DNA from: Stutzerimonas azotifigens
GTDB taxonomy: Bacteria; Pseudomonadota; Gammaproteobacteria; Pseudomonadales; Pseudomonadaceae
Assembly: GCF_013522725.1 (NCBI RefSeq)
Contig: NZ_JAAMRF010000007.1
Location: 186,001-250,000 of the forward strand
Length of the DNA stretch: 64,000 nt
Direction of reading: 5' to 3'
In this document: piece after piece, positions 1 through 8,398 of the stretch
How the letters are laid out: each line of letters starts with the position of its first letter
Numbering within the stretch: position 1 is the stretch's first letter
Program-made: the position numbers and the translations under genes
Notes under the pieces: model-generated
What the model saw: only the letters and a program-made list of their open reading frames with translations
Databases searched by the model: none
What the model was told of the DNA's origin: nothing

Positions 1-1
1 C

Positions 2-1888
2 CCTGCGGCCGTCGGTGTGGTGGAAGCCAATCAGGCGCTCGGCGAGCAGAACCTCACCCTCGACCGAATGCTGGCGCCGATCCCCGGCGTGTTTACCCAG
101 GATCGCTACAACGTCGCTCAAGGCATGCGGCTTTCGATCCGCGGATTCGGCGCGCGGGCGAACTTCGGCGTGCGTGGCGTGCGAGTACTGGTCGATGGCG
201 TGCCGCTGACCATGCCCGATGGTCAGACCGAACTCGACGGCCTGGATTTCGGCCTGGTGGAACGCATCGAGGTGATCCGCGGCCCGGCTTCTACCCTGTA
301 CGGCAACTCGGCCGGTGGTGTGGTGTTGATCCAGACTCGCGAGCCGTCCGCCGAGCCCTACAGTCTGGTGGACGTCACGGGCGGTGAGCTCGGCTACCGC
401 CGTGTTCGGCTGGAAACCGGTGGCACGAGCGGCAACGTGGGTGGGCTGCTCGCGTTCAACTCGACCCAGCTCGACGGCTATCGCAGCCAGAATCGCGCCG
501 AGACCAACACTCTGACCGGCAAGGTGAACTGGTACGCCGATTCGGGGCGGCTGGGGCTGAACTTCAACGCCATCGATAACCGGGCCGAGGATCCGGGTGG
601 CTTGACCGCCGCAGAGGTACGCAGCAATCGCGACGGCGCAGCGCCGAACAACCTGGCCTATGACAGTGACGAGGAAATCCGCCAGCAACGCTTGTCGCTG
701 GTCTGGGACGGCGTCGGTGTGGGCGATGACGAGTATCAATTACGCAGTTACGTCGGTCAGCGCGAGTTCGGCAACAGCCTGGCCTTCACCAACGGTGGCC
801 AGACCAGTTTCGAGCGGCGTTTCGCCGGGGTCGGCGGGCAATACACCCACCGCGCCGACTGGCTGGGCGTCGGCCATCGCCTGACCGGCGGCTTCGAGCT
901 CGAGGCCCAGCGCGACGACCGCAGCCGTCACAACAACCTGTTCGGTACGCGCGGCGCACGGACGCTGTACCAGGACGAAAAGGCCGACAGCGCCGGTCTG
1001 TTCCTCGAGGACGAGATTGCCCTGAGCGAGCGCTGGCAGGCCAATCTGGGGGTGCGCTACGACCGGGTGCGGTTGGCGGTCGATGACAAGTTTCTTGGTG
1101 ATGGCGACCAATCCGGTTCGCGCACCCTCGACGACTGGAACTACAGCACCGGGCTGAGCTATCGGCTCGACCCGCATCACCACCTCTATGGCCGGGTGGC
1201 GACCTCCTTCGAAACGCCGACGGTCAACGAGCTGGCCAACCCTGCGGGCGGCGGCTTCAACCCCAGCCTCGGACCGGCTCAGGCGCTGAATCGCGAGATT
1301 GGCCTGAAAGGTGAGTGGCCGACGCTGCGTTATGAGGTCGCGATCTTCAGCATGAAGCTCGACGAGGAGCTGGTGTCCTATTCGCTGCCCGGGCAGAGCG
1401 GACGCAATTACTACCGCAACGCGGGGACATCTCGGCGTGATGGCCTGGAGCTGAGCGTCGACTGGCAGGTCGACGACGCGTGGCGACTCACCGCGGCCTA
1501 CACCTACAGCGATTTCGAATTCCGCCGTTACCAGGCCGGCACGGCGAATTTCGACGGCAACGTCGTCGCCGGCATTCCCCGCCAGACGCTGTTCACCGAA
1601 CTCGCCTACGAGCAGGACGACTGGTTCGCACGGGTCAACTTCAACGCCTTCGACCGCTTCTACGCCAACGACGCCAACACCGAGCGCGTCGCCGGTTATG
1701 CACTGGTCAACGCCCGCATCGGTACCCGCTGGCGCGTGGGTGGGCAGGTGCTCGAGCCTTATCTGGGCCTCGATAATCTGTTCGATCGGGACTATTTCGA
1801 CAACGTACGAATCAACGACGCGAATGGGCGCTATTACGAGCCGGGCCCGGGACGCACGCTCTACGCAGGATTGCGCGCAACTTTCTGA
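2..1888 (+). CDS. TonB-dependent outer-membrane receptor (5' partial)
   Basis: This is the 3' part of a receptor gene. The signal peptide and TonB box lie before the window, and the reading frame is open from base 2 (628 residues visible). The plug domain fills roughly the first 110 residues (LSIRGFGARANFGVRG, then RIEVIRGPASTLYG). The rest is a beta-barrel with alternating aromatic strands, ending DNLFDRDYF and a C-terminal Phe, the usual outer-membrane insertion signal. Family members import ferric siderophores, cobalamin or other scarce ligands using TonB energy. No residue or neighbour fixes the ligand: there is no siderophore synthesis gene, sigma factor or ABC transporter downstream. 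Confidence 0.93.
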   Translation, partial: PAAVGVVEANQALGEQNLTLDRMLAPIPGVFTQDRYNVAQGMRLSIRGFGARANFGVRGVRVLVDGVPLTMPDGQTELDGLDFGLVERIEVIRGPASTLYGNSAGGVVLIQTREPSAEPYSLVDVTGGELGYRRVRLETGGTSGNVGGLLAFNSTQLDGYRSQNRAETNTLTGKVNWYADSGRLGLNFNAIDNRAEDPGGLTAAEVRSNRDGAAPNNLAYDSDEEIRQQRLSLVWDGVGVGDDEYQLRSYVGQREFGNSLAFTNGGQTSFERRFAGVGGQYTHRADWLGVGHRLTGGFELEAQRDDRSRHNNLFGTRGARTLYQDEKADSAGLFLEDEIALSERWQANLGVRYDRVRLAVDDKFLGDGDQSGSRTLDDWNYSTGLSYRLDPHHHLYGRVATSFETPTVNELANPAGGGFNPSLGPAQALNREIGLKGEWPTLRYEVAIFSMKLDEELVSYSLPGQSGRNYYRNAGTSRRDGLELSVDWQVDDAWRLTAAYTYSDFEFRRYQAGTANFDGNVVAGIPRQTLFTELAYEQDDWFARVNFNAFDRFYANDANTERVAGYALVNARIGTRWRVGGQVLEPYLGLDNLFDRDYFDNVRINDANGRYYEPGPGRTLYAGLRATF

Positions 1889-2151
1889 AGCCGATCAACC
1901 AGACGGTTCAGTGCTATCGCAACGGCGCGTTGATCCTGAGCATGCTGGGTGGAGACGCTGCGAGCGGGGTGGGCATACGCAGCGGTGTGCTGCTGGCGGC
2001 GTACGATGCCAGCGATGGCAATACCGTCTGGAGGGTCGAGATCGAGAACTGAGTCGATGGCCGCGGAGGCCGGCTTGCGCTAATCTGAAATCGAGACCTG
2101 CGGGTCCCGCCGTCTGCGGCGCCTAACTTAATGTAGTAGGAGGGTGGATTC

Positions 2152-2277
2152 ATGAAAGCATGGCTCAATCGCATGTGCGTCAATCTGGCAGTAGCCTTGG
2201 GCCTGGTCGAGCCGCCCCGGCTACAGCCGATCCCGGTACGGGCGCAACGCCAGCCGCAGGATCGTCGCCAGCGCTGA
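2152..2277 (+). CDS. Small basic protein, 41 residues, unknown function
   Basis: A short ATG frame with a strong ribosome site (GGAGGG, 2139-2145 region, correct spacing). The product begins MKAWLNRMCVNLAVALGLVE and ends in a Pro/Arg/Gln-rich tail (RLQPIPVRAQ, then RRQR). The amphipathic first 20 residues followed by a basic tail resemble small Pseudomonas proteins of unknown role. It sits alone between the receptor and the convergent GST gene, whose stop is only five bases away. The ribosome site and GC-rich third codon positions support a real gene. No function can be assigned. Confidence 0.6.
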   Translation: MKAWLNRMCVNLAVALGLVEPPRLQPIPVRAQRQPQDRRQR

Positions 2278-2282
2278 ATGGC

Positions 2283-2954
2283 TCAGCGTACGAAGTCGTA
2301 CGGGCCGCCGCGTTCCAGGGCCCGTTGATAGGCCGGCCGCGCATGGATGCGCTTGAGAAAGTCCATCAGTCGTGGCCGGCTTTCATCCAGCCCACCCCGT
2401 GAACTGGCAGCTTCCAGCGGAAAGCTCATCTGTACGTCGGCCCCCGTGAAGGTTTCGCCGGCAAACCAGGGCGCCTTGCCCAATTCTCCTTCCATGTAAT
2501 CCAAGTGAGTCTTGAGCTGCGGGCCGATGAAAGCCTGGTTTGCGCCTTTGGCGATCGCGCGCGCGATCGGGCGAACGAAAAAAGGCATCGGGCTCTGCGC
2601 GACCTTGTCGAATACCAGCTTCAGCAACAGGGGAGGCATCGCCGAGCCCTCGGCATAATGCATCCAGTAACGAAAGCGCAGATGCTCGGGGCTGCCCGGC
2701 GAGGGCTGAAGGCGGCCTTGGGCGTATCGTTCGAGCAGGTATTCGATGATCGCGGCCGACTCGGCCAGTGTCAGCTCGCCGTCGGTAATCACTGGCGACT
2801 TTCCAAGCGGATGTACCGCTTTGAGCTCGGCGGGCGCCAGCATGGTCTTGGCGTCGCGCTCGTAGCGTTTGACCTCGTAGGATAGCTCCAGCTCTTCCAG
2901 CAGCCAGAGGACGCGCTGGGACCGTGAATTGTTCAGGTGATGTACGGTGATCAT
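2283..2954 (-). CDS. Glutathione S-transferase family protein
   Basis: 223 residues, normal for a cytosolic bacterial GST. Residues 1-80 form the thioredoxin-fold glutathione domain: ITVHHLNNSRSQRVLWLLEE, then the cis-proline segment SPVITDGELTLAESAAI that binds glutathione. Residues 90-220 are the all-helical C-terminal domain. Such enzymes conjugate or reduce electrophiles and peroxides with glutathione. The electrophilic substrate cannot be read from sequence. The gene is monocistronic, convergent with the small gene and divergent from tapT (94-base gap). The start gives the canonical MITVHH beginning. Confidence 0.88.
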   Translation of the reverse strand: MITVHHLNNSRSQRVLWLLEELELSYEVKRYERDAKTMLAPAELKAVHPLGKSPVITDGELTLAESAAIIEYLLERYAQGRLQPSPGSPEHLRFRYWMHYAEGSAMPPLLLKLVFDKVAQSPMPFFVRPIARAIAKGANQAFIGPQLKTHLDYMEGELGKAPWFAGETFTGADVQMSFPLEAASSRGGLDESRPRLMDFLKRIHARPAYQRALERGGPYDFVR

Positions 2955-3048
2955 GGCGTTAGCCCGGATGGCCTGGATGAGTCGCTAGCATAGTCGCTCC
3001 GCCACCAGTGACGCCTGTGGCAGACTTGCCTACCAGCAGAGAGAACCC

Positions 3049-3663
3049 ATGCCTCGTCCCTTATGTACCCGCTGCCAGCGACCGCTCGCCCACTGCCTTT
3101 GCCCCCTGATTCCGAGTTTGCCGAGCCGTGCCTCGGTGCTGATCCTGCAGCACCCGAGCGAGGCGGGCCATGCCCTGAACACGGCGCGCTTGGCGGCGCT
3201 GGGGTTGCAGCGTGCAGAACTCTGGGTGGGCGAGTGCTTCGAGGAACTGGCGGGCGTGCTCGATGCGCACGGGACAGGCGCACGGCTGCTGTTTCCGGGG
3301 GAGGGCGCGCGGATCTTGATGGAGCCATGGCCACAGACGGAACAGACATCGCTGCTGGTGGTGCCAGACGGTACCTGGCGCAAGGCGCGCAAGCTGCTGT
3401 ATCTCAATCCCCGCTTGGCTGAACTGCCGCGAGTCGCATTGCCGCAAGGGCTGCAGAGTCGCTACCGGGTGCGCAAAGCGCCCGTCGAGGGTGCGTTGTC
3501 GACGATCGAGGCGATTGTCCACGCGCTGTCGGTGCTCGATGCGCCACTGCGTTTCGATGCGCTGCTGCAGCCTTTCGACGCCCTCATCGAGGGGCAGATC
3601 CAGGCGATGGGGCGTGATACCTACGAGCGCAACCATGCCCTGCGGGACGAATCGTCAGCGTGA
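3049..3663 (+). CDS. tapT: tRNA-uridine aminocarboxypropyltransferase (DTW domain)
   Basis: 204 residues of the DTW family. TapT transfers the 3-amino-3-carboxypropyl group of S-adenosylmethionine to a tRNA uridine to give acp3U47. The N-terminus carries a metal-type Cys cluster (Cys6, Cys9, Cys16, Cys18). The signature DGTW is at about residues 107-110, followed by RKARKLL. The start ATG gives MPRPLCTRCQ, matching family N-termini. The last nine bases overlap the 3' end of the convergent DUF454 gene. Assignment rests on the DTW motif and Cys cluster. Confidence 0.85.
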   Translation: MPRPLCTRCQRPLAHCLCPLIPSLPSRASVLILQHPSEAGHALNTARLAALGLQRAELWVGECFEELAGVLDAHGTGARLLFPGEGARILMEPWPQTEQTSLLVVPDGTWRKARKLLYLNPRLAELPRVALPQGLQSRYRVRKAPVEGALSTIEAIVHALSVLDAPLRFDALLQPFDALIEGQIQAMGRDTYERNHALRDESSA

Positions 3664-4056
3664 GGCGAGGGTCTTCTGCCGCAAGATATAGAGCGTGACC
3701 AGCGCCGCCGAGCTGAGCATGAACGCCCGCGCCCAGAACATCGGTACCAGCCAGCAGGAAAAGCCGATGCTCAGCCACATCAGGCCGATCGCGTAGACCT
3801 TACCCTTGAGCGGAATGCCGTTGCCTTCGAGATAGTCCCGGATCCAGGGTCCCAGGTGTTTATGGCCGACCAGCCAGAAATAGAAACGCCGCGAGCTGCG
3901 CACGAAGCAGGCCGCGGCGAGTAACAGAAAGGGTGTAGTTGGGAGCACCGGCAGGAAAATGCCGATCACCCCCAATGCGACGCTGAGCCAGCCAATACCC
4001 AGCAGCAGGTAACGCAACAGCGGGTTGCGGAGCTGCGGGATATCGCGGTGAGCCAT
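3655..4056 (-). CDS. DUF454 (YbaN-type) inner-membrane protein
   Basis: 133 residues with the DUF454 layout: a first long hydrophobic stretch (LLLGIGWLSVALGVIGIFLP) with the family motif VLPTTPFLLLAAACF, a short soluble loop (FYFWLVGHKHLGPWI), then two more membrane segments near the C-terminus. The family is widespread in proteobacteria and its function is unknown. It lies 16 bases downstream of the UPF0149 gene on the same strand, so the two are probably co-transcribed. Confidence 0.85.
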   Translation of the reverse strand: MAHRDIPQLRNPLLRYLLLGIGWLSVALGVIGIFLPVLPTTPFLLLAAACFVRSSRRFYFWLVGHKHLGPWIRDYLEGNGIPLKGKVYAIGLMWLSIGFSCWLVPMFWARAFMLSSAALVTLYILRQKTLASR

Positions 4057-4072
4057 GCCGCGGCCCGGCTTC

Positions 4073-4660
4073 TCAGTGGCGGCGCGGCTTGAGCAGGGCG
4101 GGCTTTTCTTCGGGTGCGTGGCAGATCAGGTAGAGCGCCGTGAGGATCTCCGGGATCTGTGCGACCATCTCGTCGACCAGGCCCTCATCCTGGGCAATGT
4201 CAGCAAACTCAGGCTGTTCGTCGAACAGGCCCGAACCGACCATGATCGGCAGCAGCAGCTCGCTGACTTCCTCTTCGGCGTCTTCGAACCAGACGGCCTC
4301 GCGCAGGAAGACGCCTTCCATGAAGCCGATGCACCAGCCGCGCAGTTCGGAGTCATCCGGGTCTTCACCCAGATCGAGGTCGCAGGGCAGGTCCATGTCT
4401 TCGTCGCTGGCCAGCTGGCGGGCGATGTGGGCCTTGAGCTGCACCAGCGTCGCCTCGATGGCCTCGCGCTCGGTATCGTCGGCGTAGCGGGGCGGTTCGG
4501 CGAACAGCGCGTCGATCCATTCGCGTTCGGGCACCTGGTCGGGGCAGATGCACAGTGCCGTCAGGTAGCCATGGGCGGCGATGTAGTCCAGCGCCTCTTC
4601 ATGCAGGTCATCGGCATCCAGAAAAACCTGCAGGCGGGCGAGTTGCTCGGCAAAAGACAT
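4073..4660 (-). CDS. UPF0149 / YecA-like family protein
   Basis: 195 residues, acidic, with the UPF0149 pattern: FLDADDLHEEALDYIAAHGY at the N-terminus and the conserved segment LRGWCIGFMEGVFL near residue 110. Family members are cytosolic and uncharacterised. Many YecA proteins carry a C-terminal SEC-C zinc motif; this one lacks it and stops at KPALLKPRRH, so a nucleic-acid or SecA-type zinc role should not be assumed. It is the first gene of a probable two-gene unit with DUF454 and diverges from recQ. Confidence 0.82.
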   Translation of the reverse strand: MSFAEQLARLQVFLDADDLHEEALDYIAAHGYLTALCICPDQVPEREWIDALFAEPPRYADDTEREAIEATLVQLKAHIARQLASDEDMDLPCDLDLGEDPDDSELRGWCIGFMEGVFLREAVWFEDAEEEVSELLLPIMVGSGLFDEQPEFADIAQDEGLVDEMVAQIPEILTALYLICHAPEEKPALLKPRRH

Positions 4661-4834
4661 CGGTGACTACCTTGGGCTGGGGACAACGGATGATTCTAGA
4701 CGACCCGAGGTGGCCCGGCTACCTGCCGCGGTCGCGTGCGGCCCTGTGGCGCGCCCGTTTCGTCGGCTTTGCCGGCAAAGCCTGAAGCCCAGCGTGACGT
4801 CGCGTATACTGCCGGCCTAGTTTCGGAGACCGGC

Positions 4835-6958
4835 ATGCTCGACCAGGCACAGCGAATTCTTAAAGACGTATTCGGCTACGACGCCTTTCGCGGCAATCAG
4901 GGCGCGATCATCGAGCGCGTCGCCAGTGGGCTCGATGCGCTGGTGCTGATGCCCACCGGCGGCGGCAAGTCGCTCTGCTACCAGGTACCGGCGCTGCTGC
5001 GTGACGGCCTGGCCGTGGTGGTGTCGCCGCTGATCGCCCTGATGGACGATCAGGTCGCGACGCTCGAGGAACTCGGCGTGGCTGCCGTTGCACTCAATTC
5101 CAGCCAGACGCCGGACGAGCAACGCGAAATTGCCGAGCGCTTGCGCCGCGGCGAGATCAAGCTGCTCTATCTCGCGCCGGAACGCCTGGTGCAGCCGCGT
5201 ATGCTGGCCTTTCTGCAGCGCCTGCAGGTCGGATTGTTCGCCATCGACGAAGCGCATTGCGTTTCCCAGTGGGGACACGATTTTCGTCCCGAGTATCTAC
5301 AGCTCGGACAACTCGCCGAATTCTTCCCGAACGTCCCGCGTATTGCGCTCACGGCCACGGCGGACAAGCGAACCCGCGAAGAGATTGTCCAGAGGTTGCA
5401 TCTGGAATCGGCCGAGCGCTACCTCTCGAGCTTCGACCGGCCGAACATCTTCTATCGCATCGTTCCCAAGGAGCAGCCACGCAAGCAGTTGCTGGGCTTT
5501 CTCGCCGAGCGGCGGGGCGATGCAGGCATCCTCTATTGCATGTCGCGCAAGAAGGTCGACGACATGGCGGCGTTCCTGACCGAGCAGGGTTTTCCCGCGC
5601 TGCCTTACCATGCCGGCCTGCCTTCTGAGCTGCGGGCGCATCACCAGAGGCGCTTTCTCAACGAGGAAGGCCTGATCATGGTCGCGACCATCGCCTTCGG
5701 CATGGGGATCGACAAGCCGAACGTGCGTTTCGTTGCCCACCTCGATCTGCCGAAGTCGCTCGAGGCGTATTACCAGGAGACCGGCCGCGCCGGACGCGAC
5801 GGTCTGCCCGCCGACGCTTGGATGGCCTATGGGCTACAGGATGTGATCTTCCTCAAGCAGATGCTCAACAATTCCGAGGGCGACGAACGCCACAAGCGCG
5901 TCGAGCAGCATAAGCTCGATGCGATGCTCGCCTTGTGTGAAGAGATCCGTTGCCGTCGCCAGGCCTTGCTCGCCTATTTCGACGAAGACATGCCCAACCC
6001 CTGCGGTCATTGCGACAACTGCGTGGACGGTGTGCAGACCTGGGATGCCACCGAGCCGGCACGCCAGGCGTTGTCGGCCATCTATCGCAGCGGCCAGCGC
6101 TACGGTGTCGGGCACCTGGTGGATATCCTGCTGGGACGCGACAACGAGAAGGTCCGCAATCTGGGACACCAGCATCTGTCGGTGTTCGGCGTCGGCAAGG
6201 ACCGCTCCGAGACGGAGTGGCGCTCGCTGTTCCGCCAGCTTGTGGCGCGCGGGCTGGTCGATGTGGATCTGGACGGTTTCGGTGGATTGCGCCTGAGCGA
6301 GCAGTGTCGCCCGCTACTACGTGGCGAAACCAAGCTGGAGCTGCGCCACGAGGTATCCAGCAAAGCGCCCAAACCGGCATCGAGCGCCGCCAGCCAGCTG
6401 GTCCGCAGCGAGGAGCGTGAGCTGTGGGAAGCGTTGCGTGCGCTGCGCCGCAAACTGGCCGAAGAGCATGGCGTGCCGCCCTATGTGATTTTTCCGGATG
6501 CGACCCTGCTGGAAATGCTGCGCGGCCAGCCGTCCACGCTGGCGGACATGGCGCGCGTCAGCGGAGTGGGGGCGCGCAAGCTAGAACGCTACGGCGCCGC
6601 CTTCCTCGAGGTCTTGAAGGGCGGGGCGCAGGTACCGAAGTCGCCCGCCGATCTGCGTCATAAGCTGATCAGCCTGGCCTGCGCAGGCATGACGCCATCC
6701 CAGATCGCCGCGCAGTTGGCGTGCACCGAGAAGAATGTCTACGCGATGCTTGCCGAGGCGATCGAACGCCAGCAGTTGTCCCTCGATCAGGCACTGGACC
6801 TTCCGGACGACTTGCTCAGCGAGATTCAGGACGCCTTTCTTGACGGCGAGGGCGAGCTGCCGGGCGTCGCCGAGGTGGCCGAGCGCTTCGGCAAGCGTGT
6901 TCCGTTGGGTGTACTGCATTGCGTCCGAGCGGCCCTGCAGGCCGAGTTCGAGGTCTGA
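4835..6958 (+). CDS. recQ: ATP-dependent DNA helicase RecQ
   Basis: 707 residues. RecQ unwinds DNA 3' to 5' in recombination and fork repair. Visible in order: Walker A MPTGGGKS (about residue 40), DEAH box with [19 protein letters not shown] (about 137), the second RecA lobe with TGRAGRDG, a zinc site of four Cys (one in EIRCRRQ, three in CGHCDNC, residues about 370-396), the winged-helix RQC region, and an HRDC domain (about 525-600) containing [12 protein letters not shown]. An extra C-terminal helical region of about 100 residues makes it longer than the 609-residue E. coli enzyme, as in other pseudomonads. Start chosen at the ATG giving [15 protein letters not shown]; an earlier in-frame ATG would add a non-family extension. 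A TATACT hexamer at 4805-4810 could be the -10. Confidence 0.96.
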   Translation: MLDQAQRILKDVFGYDAFRGNQGAIIERVASGLDALVLMPTGGGKSLCYQVPALLRDGLAVVVSPLIALMDDQVATLEELGVAAVALNSSQTPDEQREIAERLRRGEIKLLYLAPERLVQPRMLAFLQRLQVGLFAIDEAHCVSQWGHDFRPEYLQLGQLAEFFPNVPRIALTATADKRTREEIVQRLHLESAERYLSSFDRPNIFYRIVPKEQPRKQLLGFLAERRGDAGILYCMSRKKVDDMAAFLTEQGFPALPYHAGLPSELRAHHQRRFLNEEGLIMVATIAFGMGIDKPNVRFVAHLDLPKSLEAYYQETGRAGRDGLPADAWMAYGLQDVIFLKQMLNNSEGDERHKRVEQHKLDAMLALCEEIRCRRQALLAYFDEDMPNPCGHCDNCVDGVQTWDATEPARQALSAIYRSGQRYGVGHLVDILLGRDNEKVRNLGHQHLSVFGVGKDRSETEWRSLFRQLVARGLVDVDLDGFGGLRLSEQCRPLLRGETKLELRHEVSSKAPKPASSAASQLVRSEERELWEALRALRRKLAEEHGVPPYVIFPDATLLEMLRGQPSTLADMARVSGVGARKLERYGAAFLEVLKGGAQVPKSPADLRHKLISLACAGMTPSQIAAQLACTEKNVYAMLAEAIERQQLSLDQALDLPDDLLSEIQDAFLDGEGELPGVAEVAERFGKRVPLGVLHCVRAALQAEFEV

Positions 6959-7019
6959 GCGCGGGCGAGGCAGGGCGATATATCGAGAGCCGACGGCGCG
7001 CTTGTTTCTGGCAAGGGTT

Positions 7020-7045
7020 ATGCTTAGCTTCCTAATAATAAGCAT
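7020..7045. promoter_or_regulatory. Candidate MarR operator (inverted repeat)
   Basis: A perfect 7-bp inverted repeat, ATGCTTA (7020-7026) and TAAGCAT (7039-7045), separated by 12 AT-rich bases, ends 15 bases before the MarR-family start codon. MarR/SlyA proteins usually repress their own gene by binding such palindromes over the promoter. The location makes it the obvious candidate operator. Confidence 0.5.
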
Positions 7046-7060
7046 TGCCCTGGATCTTTT

Positions 7061-7495
7061 ATGCCGCAGCTTGCTCATCACAGTTTTGGAATGCAGCTGG
7101 CCCTGTTGTCGCGTGCCTGGCGGGCGGAGCTGGATCGGCGCCTGGCCTCTCTGGGCCTGTCCCAGGCGCGTTGGCTGGTCCTGCTGCATCTTGCGATGCT
7201 AAATGCGCCGCCAACGCAACGCGAACTGGCCCAAAGCGTGGGCGTCGAAGGCCCGACGTTGGCGCGTCTGTTGGACAGCCTGGAGGCGCTGGGGTTGGTC
7301 AATCGCGTCGGGGTACCCGAGGATCGTCGTGCCAAGAAAATCACACTCACCGACCAGGCGCGCCCGCTGATCGCTCAGATCGAAGCCATCTCGTCGGCCC
7401 TGCGCGCCGAGCTGTTCGCTGGCATCGACGACGCCGACATCGAGCGCTGTCAGGAAGTGCATCAGCGCATCCTGGCCAACCTGGCGCGTATCTAG
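7061..7495 (+). CDS. MarR/SlyA-family transcriptional regulator
   Basis: 144 residues, the usual length. The winged helix-turn-helix occupies about residues 45-105: TQRELAQSVGVEGPTLARLL is the recognition region and RVGVPEDRRAKKITLT the wing with its conserved DxR. N- and C-terminal helices form the dimer interface. SlyA-type members respond to aromatic or oxidative signals; the ligand here is unknown. A palindrome immediately upstream suggests autoregulation. The SelW-like gene follows 20 bases after the stop and is probably in the same transcript. Confidence 0.9.
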   Translation: MPQLAHHSFGMQLALLSRAWRAELDRRLASLGLSQARWLVLLHLAMLNAPPTQRELAQSVGVEGPTLARLLDSLEALGLVNRVGVPEDRRAKKITLTDQARPLIAQIEAISSALRAELFAGIDDADIERCQEVHQRILANLARI

Positions 7496-7515
7496 ACCGT
7501 TGGGAGAGCCTGAGC

Positions 7516-7797
7516 ATGTCGTCGACCAAACCTGAAATCGTCATTCATTACTGCACTCAGTGCCAGTGGATGCTGCGCGCCGCCTGGCTGGCCCAGGAGC
7601 TGCTGTCGACCTTTGCCGACGATCTCGGCCGGGTGGTGCTAGAGCCCGGCACCGGCGGGGTGTTCTGGGTTACCTGCAACGGGACGCAAATCTGGGAACG
7701 CAAGCACGACGGCGGCTTTCCGGAGGCCAAGGTGCTCAAGCAGCGCGTCCGCGATCTGATCGACCCTGCGCGTTCTCTTGGGCACAACGATCGCTGA
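7516..7797 (+). CDS. SelT/SelW/SelH (Rdx) family protein
   Basis: 93 residues with the Rdx thioredoxin-like fold. It starts MSSTKPEIVIHYCTQCQWML, with the redox motif Cys13-x-x-Cys16 where animal SelW has Cys-x-x-Sec, so this is the cysteine form. The family end motif (GTQIWERKHDGGFPEAKVLK) is present. Probably a small cytosolic thiol-redox protein; its partner is unknown. Start chosen at the ATG after GGGAG; the open frame continues upstream through the marR gene but only the last 93 residues are family-like. Confidence 0.85.
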   Translation: MSSTKPEIVIHYCTQCQWMLRAAWLAQELLSTFADDLGRVVLEPGTGGVFWVTCNGTQIWERKHDGGFPEAKVLKQRVRDLIDPARSLGHNDR

Positions 7798-7900
7798 TCC
7801 GCAGTGCTTTTACCCTTAGCTTACGAAGTGCTGACGGCACGGCCTTTCGGCGCTTTTTAGAATGCCCTGGCGCCAATCCGGCGTTCCAGAGGTTTCCACG

Positions 7901-8398
7901 ATGCGTTCCACTATTGCGCGCGCCTTGCTCGGTGGTCTGCTGGCGTTCGCCATCGCTACTCCCGCTGTGGCCGGCCCACACGGGCCCGGTGGCCATGCGG
8001 CTGGGCACGGTCCCGGTCGGTTCGGCTATCACAGCCACGGCCCTCGTCATGGGCACGGCCTGCCGCCAGTGGCCAGAGAGGTTTGGATCGGCAGTACGCT
8101 GTATTTCGTCGCGGCTGGCAGCTATTACCTGTGGAACGCCAGGCGCAAGGAGTATGTCCTGGTCTCGCCACCGGCGGTTCGGACCGCGACGGCCGGCTAC
8201 GACCTCATCGCCTATCCCACAGGTGGTCAGTCGGCGGACCGGCAAGCCAGGGACCGCTATGAATGCCATCGCTGGGCGGTGAGCCAGAGCGGTTTCGATC
8301 CTGCTGGCGCAACGTCGGCACCGGCGCAGCAGGTTGCGGATATCTATCGCCGGGCCCTGGGCGCCTGCCTGAACGGTCGCGGTTACAGCGTCAACTGA
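7901..8398 (+). CDS. Exported His/Gly-rich DUF6515-type protein
   Basis: 165 residues. The N-terminus is a signal peptide (MRSTIARALLGGLLAFAIA, cleavage after AVA). A His/Gly/Pro-rich stretch follows (residues about 24-56, with about ten His), then the compact segment VWIGSTLYFVAAGSYYLWN and a C-terminal alpha-helical piece with DRYECHRWAVSQSGFDP and an ADIYRRALGACLNGRGY end. The last part is typical of DUF6515-like periplasmic proteins. The His run could bind metal, but that is inference. An earlier in-frame ATG (7862) would place 13 residues before the signal peptide, so the second ATG was chosen. Confidence 0.72.
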   Translation: MRSTIARALLGGLLAFAIATPAVAGPHGPGGHAAGHGPGRFGYHSHGPRHGHGLPPVAREVWIGSTLYFVAAGSYYLWNARRKEYVLVSPPAVRTATAGYDLIAYPTGGQSADRQARDRYECHRWAVSQSGFDPAGATSAPAQQVADIYRRALGACLNGRGYSVN

